A stretch of 62,534 nucleotides of DNA from Leptolyngbyaceae cyanobacterium RM1_1_2 (lineage in GTDB: Bacteria > Cyanobacteriota > Cyanobacteriia > Phormidesmidales > Phormidesmidaceae): contig JAAUQI010000027.1 in assembly GCA_012032345.1 (NCBI GenBank), positions 1-62,534 of the forward strand. The letters run 5' to 3'. The stretch's first letter is position 1; each line of letters begins with the position of its first letter. A model generated the notes under the pieces. The model saw only the letters and a list, made by a program, of their open reading frames with translations. It did no database searches and had not been told where the DNA came from. Made by a program: the position numbers and the translations under genes. This document shows positions 1 to 8,649 of this stretch, in pieces.

Positions 1-325
1 CGAACAGTTGACTGAGACGGCCCAAGTCAGCCAGTGTGCGTTTGGCCCAGTCTTGTACCTGTGGGTCGGGGCTACGCAGCAGGCTTTGGCACTGAGCGAT
101 CGCCGCTGGCCGATTGCCCAAGCCTGTCAGTGCTCTGACAAGACCCATTTGCGCCTTGATTTGATAGCGGTGGCGGGTGGCATGGTTTGAAAGCTGCTGT
201 AAAGCAGGCAAGGCCGCTTCATACTGTTTACACTTGAGCGCAGCGATCGCCTTTGAAAGCAGTGCTTCTTGCTGCTCAAGCGACAGCGGCGGGGTAGAGT
301 CTGCAGAATCTAAAGCAGGAGCCAT
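1..325 (-). CDS. TPR-like repeat protein, N-terminal part (cut by window edge)
   Basis: An open frame reads leftwards off the window from an ATG at 325. About 108 residues are visible, starting MAPALDSADSTPPLSLEQQE. The acidic, proline-containing leader is followed by helix pairs with the alternating Ala/Leu pattern of tetratricopeptide or HEAT-type repeats (AIAALKCKQYEAALPALQQL, then a second pair around MGLVRALTGLGNRPAAIAQC). There is no signal peptide. The repeats suggest a protein-interaction scaffold, but the function cannot be named. The next gene to the right is on the same strand, with 192 bases between them. Confidence 0.6.
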   Translation of the reverse strand, partial: MAPALDSADSTPPLSLEQQEALLSKAIAALKCKQYEAALPALQQLSNHATRHRYQIKAQMGLVRALTGLGNRPAAIAQCQSLLRSPDPQVQDWAKRTLADLGRLSQLF

Positions 326-517
326 AGGAAGTTAAGACACAAGCAGTACATTCAGGGTACGCAAAACCCAATCAGTTTGAATCATTCCATCTATCAGGTC
401 ATCTACCAGGGCAGCAGAGCTGTGGGAGGACTTTTCTACCGGAAAGACTGTCTCGCAGTCTAAGTGGGTAGTCCAAATAGGGAGTATCGAAATAGGTCTT
501 ACTTCAAGCGCCAGAGC

Positions 518-1780
518 CTATTCAGGGCCGCTCAGCAGCTTCTCTAAAAACTCGTATTGAGCTGCCTCGTCGGCATCTTCTAACGCTAAGTCTTTGAGGT
601 CAATCAGTCCTTGAGATAAAATTGGCGATCGCTTCTTGTAGACGCTATGAGCACTGATTAAATCATTAAAAATCTCCTGCTCAACCCGCAGGCGATCGCT
701 GTCGTCACTCAGCGGCGAGGCATAGGCCACCTGATCCACATCGTACTTGAGTAAAAAAATTAGGGCGTTACTGCGCTGCTGCAGTGTGGCTTGTAGCTTG
801 CGAGTATCGAGATCTAGCCGATCAAAACCTACTTGTCCTTCTATTCGCAGCTCAACCATTGGTTGCAGGTCGGCTACTACCTGTCCAGACTCTAGGGCGG
901 TCTCAACAGCGGCGATCGCCATCTGTTCAACTGCTTCTAAAGTCTCTTGCCCCCGCGCCTCTATGGATAAGCGGGCGATCGGGCGCTGATAATAGTCCTG
1001 CTGCAGCCTTGCCTGAATGCCCTGGGCGTTGAGATCAACTAGATAGACCCCCCGCTCGTATCGACTTTCCTCAATGTTGTTGGCTTCTAAAGATCCGGGA
1101 TTAAAAATCCAGCCTTCCTCAGCATAATTTTTGTGAATATGCCCTAAAGCCAGATAATCGACCCCGGCTGCTTTTAGCGGATGTACTTCGCTGTAGTGGA
1201 GCGCTCCAGCATACCGGGCAATCTGATTTTGCAAACCGTGGTGAAACATCAATACCGTGTGGGCTGGCCCCGGCGGAAGCTGTGTGATGGCCTCAGCAAT
1301 TTGCTGAATGGCCTGAGGGGCCGCTGCTCCGTACCAGCTTGAGCCGACAACGCGAACGCCACAGGCTAAATCAATATAGCCGCCCTGCCTGGTGCGATCG
1401 CACCAGGACTGATAGAAGGCTTCACCGTCAGCAACGCTGCCGGGTTCGAGCAGCTTTAGCAATCCCCAGTTTGAGAGATATTTGAGCCAGCTAGTAGCTG
1501 TTCCGTAGGGGCGATTGTCATGATTGCCCTCAATTGCCAAAACCGGAATTTCTGCGGCCCGTAGCTTGCGCAGACAAATCTGAGCCTGATTTAAGATGGC
1601 GGGCTGAATATTTCGATGCTCGAACAAATCTCCGGCAATTAAGACAAAGTCTACCCGTTCGCCAATGGCGTAGCGCTCAATCACATCGTTCAAGGCTTTG
1701 AAAAAATCTTTTGTGCGCTCTGGACTGCTATAGCGATCGAAGCCTAAGTGAATGTCAGCTAAATGTAGAAAACGGGCCAT
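518..1780 (-). CDS. Metallophosphoesterase, SbcD/YhaO-type DNA repair exonuclease family
   Basis: A calcineurin-like phosphoesterase of about 420 residues. The N-terminus carries the metal-binding series of the family: FLHLADIHLGF, then LIAGDLFEH, then EGNHDNRPYG, and further on LMFHHGL and LALGHIHKN. These are the Asp/His/Asn ligands of a two-metal nuclease site. Length and motif order match the SbcD/Mre11 and YhaO group. The C-terminal part, rich in Glu and Gln, is a capping domain. I placed the start at the ATG at 1780, directly before ARFLHLADIH, because the 11 upstream residues look like leader noise. No SbcC-type ATPase lies beside it, so the partner is unknown. Confidence 0.8.
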   Translation of the reverse strand: MARFLHLADIHLGFDRYSSPERTKDFFKALNDVIERYAIGERVDFVLIAGDLFEHRNIQPAILNQAQICLRKLRAAEIPVLAIEGNHDNRPYGTATSWLKYLSNWGLLKLLEPGSVADGEAFYQSWCDRTRQGGYIDLACGVRVVGSSWYGAAAPQAIQQIAEAITQLPPGPAHTVLMFHHGLQNQIARYAGALHYSEVHPLKAAGVDYLALGHIHKNYAEEGWIFNPGSLEANNIEESRYERGVYLVDLNAQGIQARLQQDYYQRPIARLSIEARGQETLEAVEQMAIAAVETALESGQVVADLQPMVELRIEGQVGFDRLDLDTRKLQATLQQRSNALIFLLKYDVDQVAYASPLSDDSDRLRVEQEIFNDLISAHSVYKKRSPILSQGLIDLKDLALEDADEAAQYEFLEKLLSGPE

Positions 1781-1862
1781 TCTACAGATCCGCAATATGA
1801 AGAGGGTACACATATACTATACCCCCTGAACCTGCCAGACAAAATATTCGTCAGCAGGTAGA

Positions 1863-2966
1863 CTAGGCCGCAGCCGATGTGGAGTTGGCTAGCTCTTCTA
1901 AACGCTCCTGCTGATCTTGTGAAACACAAGATTGAATCATTGTTTCAAGATCGCCTTCTAGGACGGGCGTTAGAGAAAAATTTTGGTTAAGGCGGTGATC
2001 GGTGATGCGATTGTCTTTGTAATTGTAGGTACGAATCTTTTCAGATCGCGCTCCCGTGCCTACCTGCGATCGCCGCATCGAGGTGACTTCTGCCTGCTGT
2101 TCTCTAAGCTTCAGTTCGTAAAGCTTAGCGCGTAAAATTTGCATGGCGCGCTCCCGGTTTTGCAGCTGCGATCGCTCTTCCGTGCAAAAGATCCGGATTC
2201 CGGTAGGCTTGTGGAAAAGGTCAACTGCTGTCTCTACCTTGTTGACGTTTTGACCGCCTGCGCCCCCTGATCGAGCAGTAGAGAGTTCTATCTCGCTAGG
2301 GTCAATCTCAATTTCCACGTCATCAACCTCGGGCATGATCGCCACTGTTGCTGTTGAGGTATGTACTCGTCCGCCTGCCTCAGTGACAGGAACCCGCTGT
2401 ACCCGGTGTACCCCAGCCTCAAACTTCAGCTTGCTGTAGACGCGATCCCCTTGAATTTCAAGGATAGCTTCCTTAAAGCCACCCATATCAGCCAGAGACT
2501 CGCTCACCATCTTCACCCGCCAGTTTTGCTCTTCCCCATAGCGAGAATACATTCTGACGAGATCGCCCGCCCAGATACCAGCCTCGTCTCCGCCTGCTCC
2601 AGCCCGAATTTCTAGCATGATGTTTTTATCATCATTGGGATCCTGCGGCAGCAGCAGAACTTTCAGCCGATTTTCTAGCGTTTCGCTCTGCTGCGCCAGG
2701 GTCTCTACTTCTAAGGCGGCCATTTCCCTTAGTTCGAGATCGCTGGCTGACTCCTTATAAACCTCGCGTGCCCCCTTGAGTTCATCTTGAGTTTGCTGCC
2801 AGGTCTGATAGGTTAGAACCGTCTCCTCAAGAGAAGCACGGGATTTAGCAACTCGCTGAAACTCGTCTGGGGATCTGGCAACGTCTGGATCGGCTAAACG
2901 TCGCGTTAGCTCCGTAAAGGTTTGCTCAACCGAGTTGAGTTTATCAATCAGGTAAGATTCAGCCAT
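1863..2966 (-). CDS. prfA: Peptide chain release factor 1
   Basis: RF1 reads UAA and UAG stop codons and triggers release of the finished peptide. At 367 residues it has the normal length. It shows the GGQ catalytic loop ([18 protein letters not shown], near residue 235) and a PVT tripeptide near residue 190 in the stop-codon recognition region ([15 protein letters not shown]), where RF1 has PxT and RF2 has SPF. It is the last gene of the rpmJ-to-prfA block, 96 bases after rpmE. An inverted repeat at 3018-3033 lies in that gap and could contribute to separate control. Confidence 0.97.
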   Translation of the reverse strand: MAESYLIDKLNSVEQTFTELTRRLADPDVARSPDEFQRVAKSRASLEETVLTYQTWQQTQDELKGAREVYKESASDLELREMAALEVETLAQQSETLENRLKVLLLPQDPNDDKNIMLEIRAGAGGDEAGIWAGDLVRMYSRYGEEQNWRVKMVSESLADMGGFKEAILEIQGDRVYSKLKFEAGVHRVQRVPVTEAGGRVHTSTATVAIMPEVDDVEIEIDPSEIELSTARSGGAGGQNVNKVETAVDLFHKPTGIRIFCTEERSQLQNRERAMQILRAKLYELKLREQQAEVTSMRRSQVGTGARSEKIRTYNYKDNRITDHRLNQNFSLTPVLEGDLETMIQSCVSQDQQERLEELANSTSAAA

Positions 2967-3017
2967 AGCAACTGTGTCCGCTCAGACAAAAATACGTAAG
3001 ACGCCAAAAGCGTTCGA

Positions 3018-3033
3018 GTGATTAACTAATCAC
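3018..3033. promoter_or_regulatory. Perfect inverted repeat between rpmE and prfA
   Basis: Seven bases (GTGATTA) are mirrored by TAATCAC across a two-base centre, giving a 16-base palindrome 52 bases ahead of the prfA start. The centre is too short for a good RNA hairpin, so a dimeric DNA-binding protein site is more likely. No T-run follows on either strand. Confidence 0.35.
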
Positions 3034-3062
3034 CCAGAAGTTAGTCACCGCGATCGCTGACG

Positions 3063-3311
3063 CTATTTTTCGGCAGCGTCGTCGCTCTTTTGCTCTTGGC
3101 TGCTGTCTACCATGCCGTACTTACGTAAGAATCGCTCAACTCGACCCTCGGTATCAATGATCTTTTGAGTGCCTGTATAAAAGGGATGATTTCCTGACCA
3201 AACGTCTACGTTCAGTTCAGGCTTGGTTGAGCCTACTGTCGTTACCAGCTTGCCGTTGCAGTAAACCTTGGCATCAGGATACCAGGTAGGGTGGATATCA
3301 GATTTTGGCAT
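3063..3311 (-). CDS. rpmE: 50S ribosomal protein L31
   Basis: L31 bridges the large and small ribosomal subunits. The 82-residue protein begins MPKSDIHPTWYPDAKVYCNG and contains the family core WSGNHPFYTG and the tail GRVERFLRKYGM. Only one cysteine is present, so this is the zinc-free (C-minus) form. The acidic C-terminal tail (DSSQEQKSDDAAEK) is longer than in E. coli. It lies 99 bases after rpsI and 96 before prfA, the normal cyanobacterial order. Confidence 0.96.
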   Translation of the reverse strand: MPKSDIHPTWYPDAKVYCNGKLVTTVGSTKPELNVDVWSGNHPFYTGTQKIIDTEGRVERFLRKYGMVDSSQEQKSDDAAEK

Positions 3312-3410
3312 TTTTTAAACCGTCGTCAAACTTGACTAACAATAATTTTTGCAGTTCGCCTCTATTGTAGCGGCGTCGCTTTGAAGCTACTCGGCTCAAT
3401 TAGCGCCCCG

Positions 3411-3824
3411 TTAGCGTTTAGAGAATTGAGGCGCTTTTCTAGCCTTGCGTAAGCCATATTTCTTACGCTCCTTCGAGCGGGGATCGCGGGTTAGGTAGCC
3501 TTCAATCTTTAGCGGCTTACGATTTTCAGGATCGAGTTCACAAAGTGCTCTAGCCACGCCCAGCCGGATGGCATCAGCATGTCCAGTGAGTCCACCCCCG
3601 TGAACATTGACCAAAATATCATAGTCGTTTTCCAGGCCCAGGGTTTCTAGAGGTGCTTTGACAGCCGATAGGTAAGCCGGATTTCCTTGTAGATGCAGTT
3701 CACCAGGCTTACCGTTGATGGTCATCTGCCCTCCACCCGGTACCAGCCGTACTCTAGCGATCGCTGCTTTACGGCGTCCGGTTCCCCAGTAAACGGCGCG
3801 TTCTGATTTATCGGTGGCCTGCAT
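3411..3824 (-). CDS. rpsI: 30S ribosomal protein S9
   Basis: S9 sits in the head of the small subunit, and its C-terminal tail reaches the P-site tRNA. The protein has 137 residues, with the family motifs [35 protein letters not shown] and the basic end [12 protein letters not shown], including the conserved terminal Lys-Arg. The ATG overlaps the rplM stop by one base (TAATG), so the two genes are probably translationally coupled. A GGAG Shine-Dalgarno core sits inside the rplM tail. Confidence 0.97.
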   Translation of the reverse strand: MQATDKSERAVYWGTGRRKAAIARVRLVPGGGQMTINGKPGELHLQGNPAYLSAVKAPLETLGLENDYDILVNVHGGGLTGHADAIRLGVARALCELDPENRKPLKIEGYLTRDPRSKERKKYGLRKARKAPQFSKR

Positions 3825-4282
3825 TATTTATTTTCTCCTGGAATAGTATTGATTTTGAGGGTTTCAGGTTGCTGAGCCTGATGGGGATGATCATCGCCCG
3901 TATAAACCTTTAGCTTGGTAAAAAGCTTGCGGCCAAGGCTATTCTTCGGCAACATACCTTTGACAGCCTTTTCGATAATGCGCTCAGGAATTCGGCTTTG
4001 AAGCTGATCAAATGTCTCAGTTTTCATGCCTCCAGGCCGACCAGAATGACGCCGATAGAGCTTTTGCTCTCGTTTTTTACCCGTGACGTCAACTTTCTCA
4101 GCATTGATAACAACGACGAAGTCACCGACATCCATATGCGGTGTGAACGTAGGCTTATTTTTGCCGCGTAAAATCACCGCAATTTCGGTTGCTAAGCGAC
4201 CTAAGCGCTGATCAGTGGCATCGACGACGTACCAATTTCGCTCGATAGATTCTTGGGATGGAACGTAGGTTTTAGTAGACAT
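3824..4282 (-). CDS. rplM: 50S ribosomal protein L13
   Basis: L13 is an early-assembly protein of the large subunit. The family signature is clear: [41 protein letters not shown] and the [11 protein letters not shown] region. I chose the ATG at 4282 ([10 protein letters not shown]) rather than one seven codons earlier because the family normally begins there. The gene follows truA and shares a TAATG overlap with rpsI downstream. The C-terminal tail ([20 protein letters not shown]) matches the extension typical of cyanobacteria. Confidence 0.96.
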   Translation of the reverse strand: MSTKTYVPSQESIERNWYVVDATDQRLGRLATEIAVILRGKNKPTFTPHMDVGDFVVVINAEKVDVTGKKREQKLYRRHSGRPGGMKTETFDQLQSRIPERIIEKAVKGMLPKNSLGRKLFTKLKVYTGDDHPHQAQQPETLKINTIPGENK

Positions 4283-4319
4283 TGGTATCTTGTAAGTAAT
4301 CAAACTTGAGGTAGAAAAA

Positions 4320-5201
4320 TTAAACAGCCACAGGAGTAGACGCTAAGGAAAGCTGAGGCTGGGTATCAAACCAAACCTCCGGCGAAAACGGGAATTTGGC
4401 ATAGCCTACCCTGAGTAAACACAAGCCCTGAGCCGGCGCAGAATATTTAACCAAATCACGCCGTTTCGTTTGCCAGAGCTTGGTGAACTCTTCGGGAGTA
4501 CGCTGTCCCTGACCCACCTGAACAATTAGCCCTATGATCAGCCGCACCATGCCGTAGAGGAAGCCGTTTGCCTGTAGCTCAACCTGTAGAAAGCTATTGC
4601 GGCGGTAGCATTCTGCCGCCTGAATCTCTACCCAGGAGTGCGTTCTCCCCGAACCCGCCCGGCGAAAAGCACTGAGGTCGTGATGGCCTACCAGAGCAGA
4701 CAGCGCCGCTTGGATCAAGGCTTCATCTAAAGGCTCATAGTAATAATGCCAGGCATAAGGGCAGATAAACAAATTGGGATAAGAGTCTGTATAAAGCGTA
4801 TAGCGGTAGCGTCGCCAGGTGGCGGAAAACTGAGCGTGCCAGTCGCTTTCAACGCTACCTGCAGCTCGGATGACGATATCTGCGGGTAGACGATGATTTA
4901 AAATGGCAGCCCATCGGGCAGCTGGAATGATTCGAGGGGCGTCAAAATGGGCCACCTGAGCCGCCGCATGAACGCCAGCATCGGTTCGCCCTGCACCATG
5001 CAGCGTGATTGGATAACCTAAGACAGACTGGAGGACTTGTTCAATGTCGCCCTGGACGGTTCTTTGATTGAGCTGCCGCTGCCAGCCATGAAAATGAGTG
5101 CCCAAGTACTGAATAACTAGGGCAACGCGCTGTTTCTGATTCCAGCGATCGCTGGAATCAGAAAGAATCCGTTGGCTAATTTTAGCGAGGGGGCGCGGCA
5201 T
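4320..5201 (-). CDS. truA: tRNA pseudouridine(38-40) synthase
   Basis: TruA converts uridines 38-40 of the tRNA anticodon arm to pseudouridine. The catalytic aspartate lies in [19 protein letters not shown] near residue 70. Other family blocks are [13 protein letters not shown] at the front and the later [15 protein letters not shown] used the ATG at 5201; a GTG immediately before it is also open. It lies 19 bases after rplQ and 37 before rplM, the usual position of truA in this operon in cyanobacteria. Confidence 0.95.
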   Translation of the reverse strand: MPRPLAKISQRILSDSSDRWNQKQRVALVIQYLGTHFHGWQRQLNQRTVQGDIEQVLQSVLGYPITLHGAGRTDAGVHAAAQVAHFDAPRIIPAARWAAILNHRLPADIVIRAAGSVESDWHAQFSATWRRYRYTLYTDSYPNLFICPYAWHYYYEPLDEALIQAALSALVGHHDLSAFRRAGSGRTHSWVEIQAAECYRRNSFLQVELQANGFLYGMVRLIIGLIVQVGQGQRTPEEFTKLWQTKRRDLVKYSAPAQGLCLLRVGYAKFPFSPEVWFDTQPQLSLASTPVAV

Positions 5202-5220
5202 CACAGATGACTTAACTCTT

Positions 5221-5571
5221 TTAGGTCAATTCGATCACTGCCATTTCGGCATTGTCACCACGGCGGCGAATTGTGCGCGAGATCCGCGTGTAGCCGCCTT
5301 GGCGATCGCTGTAGCGCTCAGGCACCTGATCAAACAGCGCATGAACCAGCTGCTTGTCGTAGAGGTATCCCAACGCCTGACGGCGAGCTGAAAGAGACCC
5401 CTCCTTGGCTAAGGTAATCATTCGTTCTACTTCAGAGCGAACGGCTTTGGCCCGAGCCTTGGTAGTCGAAATCCGACCATTGCGGATTAGCTCTGTGGTT
5501 AGCGATCGCAAAAGCGCTTTACGCTGATCGGCAGGCTTGCCAAGTTTTGGGATACGACGACGATGGCGCAT
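5221..5571 (-). CDS. rplQ: 50S ribosomal protein L17
   Basis: L17 binds 23S rRNA near the peptide exit tunnel. The 116-residue protein has the family start [24 protein letters not shown] and the [24 protein letters not shown] end. It is separated from rpoA by 105 bases that contain a strong rho-independent terminator (5606-5632), which ends only about 35 bases before this start codon. Its expression probably depends on read-through, or on a promoter located within or after that hairpin. Confidence 0.97.
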   Translation of the reverse strand: MRHRRRIPKLGKPADQRKALLRSLTTELIRNGRISTTKARAKAVRSEVERMITLAKEGSLSARRQALGYLYDKQLVHALFDQVPERYSDRQGGYTRISRTIRRRGDNAEMAVIELT

Positions 5572-5605
5572 AATAACTCACTTCAGAACTAAATCAACAC
5601 TCATT

Positions 5606-5632
5606 AAAAAACCGAAGCTCCAAACGCTTCGG
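5606..5632 (-). terminator. Rho-independent terminator between rpoA and rplQ
   Basis: Read on the minus strand, CCGAAGC, a seven-base loop and GCTTCGG form a perfect 7-bp stem followed at once by six Ts. This is a textbook intrinsic terminator. It lies inside what is normally one transcription unit, so it probably lowers rplQ-truA-rplM-rpsI expression relative to rpoA, or acts as an attenuator. Confidence 0.85.
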
Positions 5633-5676
5633 AAAGCGCCCCCCAAGCAACTGGCCTGTAGGGGCAAAACTTAAAG

Positions 5677-6624
5677 CTAAGAAGGCTTAGCAGGTTTCTC
5701 CATTGGCAGGGTAATACCCAGTCGTACCTGCAGCGCCTCAATGACTTCTTCGGCGGACTTTTGACCAAAGTTTTTGATTTCTAGGAGATCTTCTTGACTA
5801 TAGTCCAGCAGATCGGAAACAGAGTTGATTTGCGCTCGCTTAAGGCAGTTATAGGCTCGAACTGAAAGCTGTAGCTCTTCAATCGGAATTTGATTGGAGG
5901 GATCTTCGCTCTCCTTCTCCTCCTCTTTTGAGGGTTCAAGAGTGACATCCTTTAAAGGATTAAACAGATCAACCAAAATTGCCGCAGCCTGACTCATGGC
6001 TTCCTGAGGGGTCAAGCTGCCATTCGTCCAGATGTCCATCACCAGACGATCTTTCTCTAGAGAGCCAGCTACCATTGCAGCTTGCACAGTGTAATTAACT
6101 TTACGTACAGGCATAAAGACGGCGTCTATTTGCATGAAGTCTAGCGCCGCAGCATCATCTCGACTGCGATCAATGGCTCTATAGCCACGCCCCCTTTCAA
6201 CCTTAAACTCCATCTCCAAAGTGTAGCCTTCGGCGACGGTAGCAATGTAGTGGTCAGGATCGATCAGCTCAGCATCAGCTGGTAGATCAAAATCATCTGA
6301 TGTTACAGTGGCTGGCCCGTGTACTACAACACGTCCAATGAGAGGTTGATTTGAATAGCTATGCAAAACAACTTCTTTCATGTTCAGCAAGATATCCAAA
6401 ACATCTTCACGAACTCCCGGAATAGTCGAAAACTCGTGAGTTGCGCCAGCAATACGTACTGCTGTGATAGCTGCCCCTTCCAGGTTAGACAACAGCACCC
6501 GACGCAGCGCATTACCCACCGTTGTGCCCTGGCTTCGCTCTAGAGGCTCAATCACAAACTGACTATACTGACCGTTGTCGTCCTCAATCACTGACTCAAC
6601 GCATTCAACTTGAAACTGTGCCAC
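5677..6624 (-). CDS. rpoA: DNA-directed RNA polymerase subunit alpha
   Basis: The alpha subunit dimerises to nucleate RNA polymerase assembly and contacts regulators and upstream promoter DNA. At 315 residues it has the normal bacterial two-domain layout. The N-terminal assembly domain runs to about residue 230 (YSQFVIEPLERSQGTTVGNALRRVLLSNLEG). A charged linker rich in Lys and Glu follows, then the C-terminal domain with HhH-like helices (LSVRAYNCLKRAQINSVSDL, IKNFGQKSAEEVIEAL). It follows rpsK directly with no rpsD between, as in other cyanobacteria. A terminator lies just after its stop codon. Confidence 0.98.
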   Translation of the reverse strand: MAQFQVECVESVIEDDNGQYSQFVIEPLERSQGTTVGNALRRVLLSNLEGAAITAVRIAGATHEFSTIPGVREDVLDILLNMKEVVLHSYSNQPLIGRVVVHGPATVTSDDFDLPADAELIDPDHYIATVAEGYTLEMEFKVERGRGYRAIDRSRDDAAALDFMQIDAVFMPVRKVNYTVQAAMVAGSLEKDRLVMDIWTNGSLTPQEAMSQAAAILVDLFNPLKDVTLEPSKEEEKESEDPSNQIPIEELQLSVRAYNCLKRAQINSVSDLLDYSQEDLLEIKNFGQKSAEEVIEALQVRLGITLPMEKPAKPS

Positions 6625-6755
6625 GGCGTGACCTCCCTTTTCCTCGTAGCTCTAACTATGGCTTGTTAGAAATTTAACTCTGGCTTTCGATAACTTAAAA
6701 ATTTAGAAATACTGACGCCAAACCTCTCTCAATGCTCTTGAAGCAAAAGTTCACT

Positions 6756-7148
6756 CTAAACGCGACGACGCTTGGGTGGACGGCAGCCGTTATGAGGAAT
6801 CGGAGTCACATCACGAATCAGGGTGATTTCCAAACCAGCTCCCTGCAGTGCTCGAATAGCGGTTTCTCGACCAGCTCCAGGCCCACTCACCATGACCTCA
6901 ATCTGGCGCATACCCTGATCCATAGCGCGACGCGCTGCACCATCGGCTGCGGTCTGAGCGGCAAATGGAGTTCCCTTCTTAGCTCCCTTAAAGCCGCTTG
7001 AGCCAGCAGAAGCCCACGATATAGTCTCACCGCCGTTGTCGGTAATCGTCACAATCGTGTTGTTGAACGTAGACTGGATGTGAGCAACGCCGCTGGGGAC
7101 ATTCTTTTTCTGCTTACGAGCGCCTGACTTTTTAGTTGGTTTTGGCAT
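6756..7148 (-). CDS. rpsK: 30S ribosomal protein S11
   Basis: S11 lies on the small-subunit platform near the E site. The 130-residue protein contains [21 protein letters not shown], the [15 protein letters not shown] block and the end [15 protein letters not shown] basic N-terminal extension ([15 protein letters not shown]) is normal for the group. It is separated from rpsM by 224 bases, wide for this operon, and that gap carries a 9-bp hairpin (7214-7252). Confidence 0.97.
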   Translation of the reverse strand: MPKPTKKSGARKQKKNVPSGVAHIQSTFNNTIVTITDNGGETISWASAGSSGFKGAKKGTPFAAQTAADGAARRAMDQGMRQIEVMVSGPGAGRETAIRALQGAGLEITLIRDVTPIPHNGCRPPKRRRV

Positions 7149-7213
7149 GGCTTCTAGATAGAGTTCAATTGAATTAACAAAACTGAGTCAACAAGACGAT
7201 TTGAACAACAGGC

Positions 7214-7252
7214 GGCCTAACCTTTACAGGTCTTTCATCGGATGGTCAGGCC
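7214..7252 (-). promoter_or_regulatory. Hairpin in the rpsM-rpsK gap
   Basis: On the minus strand GGCCTGACC pairs with GGTTAGGCC over nine positions, with one G-U pair, around a 21-base loop. It lies 66 bases upstream of the rpsK start in an unusually long gap. No T-run follows, so it is not a simple terminator. A processing site or a protein-binding leader for rpsK-rpoA is possible. Confidence 0.4.
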
Positions 7253-7372
7253 CAGACAAACCCAGCGAACCGTTATGCCCGTAAAAAACGATTGCTAACA
7301 GGTTTCGTAAAGCACCACGTCTGACTTCAGAGATACACGTTACTACCAGCTGAATATGGAGATGTTACAGAT

Positions 7373-7747
7373 CTACTTAGCCTTCTTCTTGCCAGCAACC
7401 GTGCGGCGAACGCCTCGACGAGTACGGGCATTAGTGCTCGTGCGCTGTCCTCGAACCGGCAATCCGGCGCGATGTCTGCGGCCTCGATAACAGCCAATAT
7501 CCATTAGGCGCTTGATGTTCATGTTTTCCCAGCGCCTGAGGTCACCCTCTATCTGGTAATCACCCTCGACCGTTTCTCTAAGCTTGGCAATGTCCTCGTC
7601 GCTAAGTTCTTTGACCCTGATATCGGGATTTACGCCGGTTTTGGCCAAAACTTCATGCGAACGACTTAGACCGATACCGTAGATATAGGTCAGTCCAATT
7701 TCAATGCGTTTATCCCGTGGAAGGTCAACGCCAGCTATCCGTGCCAC
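7373..7747 (-). CDS. rpsM: 30S ribosomal protein S13
   Basis: S13 is in the small-subunit head and forms intersubunit bridges. The 124-residue protein has [26 protein letters not shown], the [30 protein letters not shown] region and a lysine-rich end. It lies about 100 bases after rpmJ and 224 bases before rpsK, in the standard alpha-operon order. Confidence 0.97.
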   Translation of the reverse strand: MARIAGVDLPRDKRIEIGLTYIYGIGLSRSHEVLAKTGVNPDIRVKELSDEDIAKLRETVEGDYQIEGDLRRWENMNIKRLMDIGCYRGRRHRAGLPVRGQRTSTNARTRRGVRRTVAGKKKAK

Positions 7748-7850
7748 AGGTCAATCTCCCAAAACTTAAATCACTACCTTTGCGAGGTCTGACAACCCCT
7801 TGAAAAAAGAATTTTCTAGACTTGAAAGTCAAAGCCAAACTAAAAAGTCA

Positions 7851-7964
7851 CTAACCCTGACGCTGCTTGTGCTTTGGATTAGTACAAATAACCATAACGC
7901 GGCCACGACGACGAATGACGCGGCACTTCTCGCACATTCTTCGAACAGACGGACGGACTTTCAT
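7851..7964 (-). CDS. rpmJ: 50S ribosomal protein L36
   Basis: A 37-codon gene that I read directly from the sequence. It begins [20 protein letters not shown] and ends [13 protein letters not shown] before TAG. Cys11, Cys14, Cys27 and His32 form the classic L36 zinc ribbon. It leads the rpsM-rpsK-rpoA block. In other cyanobacteria rpmJ directly follows infA, but here infA is about 16 kb away on the other strand, so this gene marks the break in the superoperon. A promoter must exist in the 147 bases before it, which also hold the psb27 terminator. Confidence 0.95.
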   Translation of the reverse strand: MKVRPSVRRMCEKCRVIRRRGRVMVICTNPKHKQRQG

Positions 7965-8059
7965 GTCCAGATTCTTCGCACTTTACTACAGAATTACCAC
8001 TCTACTAAATTTAGAGCGAGTTCGTCAAATTAAATTACGAAGTCTGTATATCCACTAGA

Positions 8060-8087
8060 AAGCTCGCCGTAGGAATGCGGCGAGCTT
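8060..8087 (-). terminator. Likely psb27 terminator hairpin
   Basis: A perfect 10-bp stem (AAGCTCGCCG paired with CGGCGAGCTT) encloses an eight-base loop, 25 bases after the psb27 stop codon. On the minus strand it is followed by TCTAG, a weak T-tract, so termination may be partial. It separates psb27 from rpmJ. Confidence 0.65.
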
Positions 8088-8111
8088 GCACAACCGAGAA
8101 ATAAGACGGGG

Positions 8112-8522
8112 CTAAGATTCGCGTCTTAGAGCTGCTTCCGCCTGCTTGAACTCTTGCTCTAGTCGGGTTTTTAGCTTCTGCGGGATGGGTCGGTTCGGAT
8201 AAGAACTATAGTGGCCTGCCAGAGCATTAAGCGCAGTGCGAACGGTCGTAAAAGAGCTGAGGGTATCCACTGAACTGTCACGACGATAGCGAGATGCAAA
8301 GGTGTTGATCATGCGTTTGGCTTCTGCTTCTGCAGCCACTTTATCAGGCGCATCGCTTGGCAGGTTAATAGCTGCTCTCAGGTCACTAATCAGGGCTAGG
8401 GTATCTTGTCGATAGTTGCCGGTGAGTCCATCAGTAGAACTAGCAGTGTCAGCACTACAGCCTGTTAGACCAATCGAAAAGACTAAAACGAGTGCAAACA
8501 GACCTGACAAAATTTTTCTCAT
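8112..8522 (-). CDS. psb27: Photosystem II assembly lipoprotein Psb27
   Basis: Psb27 binds the lumenal side of CP43 and keeps immature photosystem II free of the oxygen-evolving subunits during assembly and repair. The 136-residue protein starts with a lipoprotein signal peptide ending in the lipobox LTGC (Cys near residue 22). The mature four-helix part contains GNYRQDTLALISDLRAAINL and the YRRDSSVDTLSSFTTVRTALNALAGHY block typical of Psb27. It is monocistronic on the minus strand, bounded by a hairpin at 8060-8087. Its place beside the alpha-type ribosomal block probably reflects rearrangement. Confidence 0.92.
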   Translation of the reverse strand: MRKILSGLFALVLVFSIGLTGCSADTASSTDGLTGNYRQDTLALISDLRAAINLPSDAPDKVAAEAEAKRMINTFASRYRRDSSVDTLSSFTTVRTALNALAGHYSSYPNRPIPQKLKTRLEQEFKQAEAALRRES

Positions 8523-8649
8523 AAAACCTCAATAGGGATAGATGGATAGGCTATAGTTTAGTCCAAGGACTCCCCTCGCAATACAGATTTTGACGATCTG
8601 AATCCTACAGCTCCATCATAGGAAAAAGGTCTGGCTTGTTCTATAAGCC

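Noticed and set aside
8-190. Plus-strand frame at the left edge
   Set aside because: It lies opposite the TPR-like gene, which has regular helix repeats on the minus strand.
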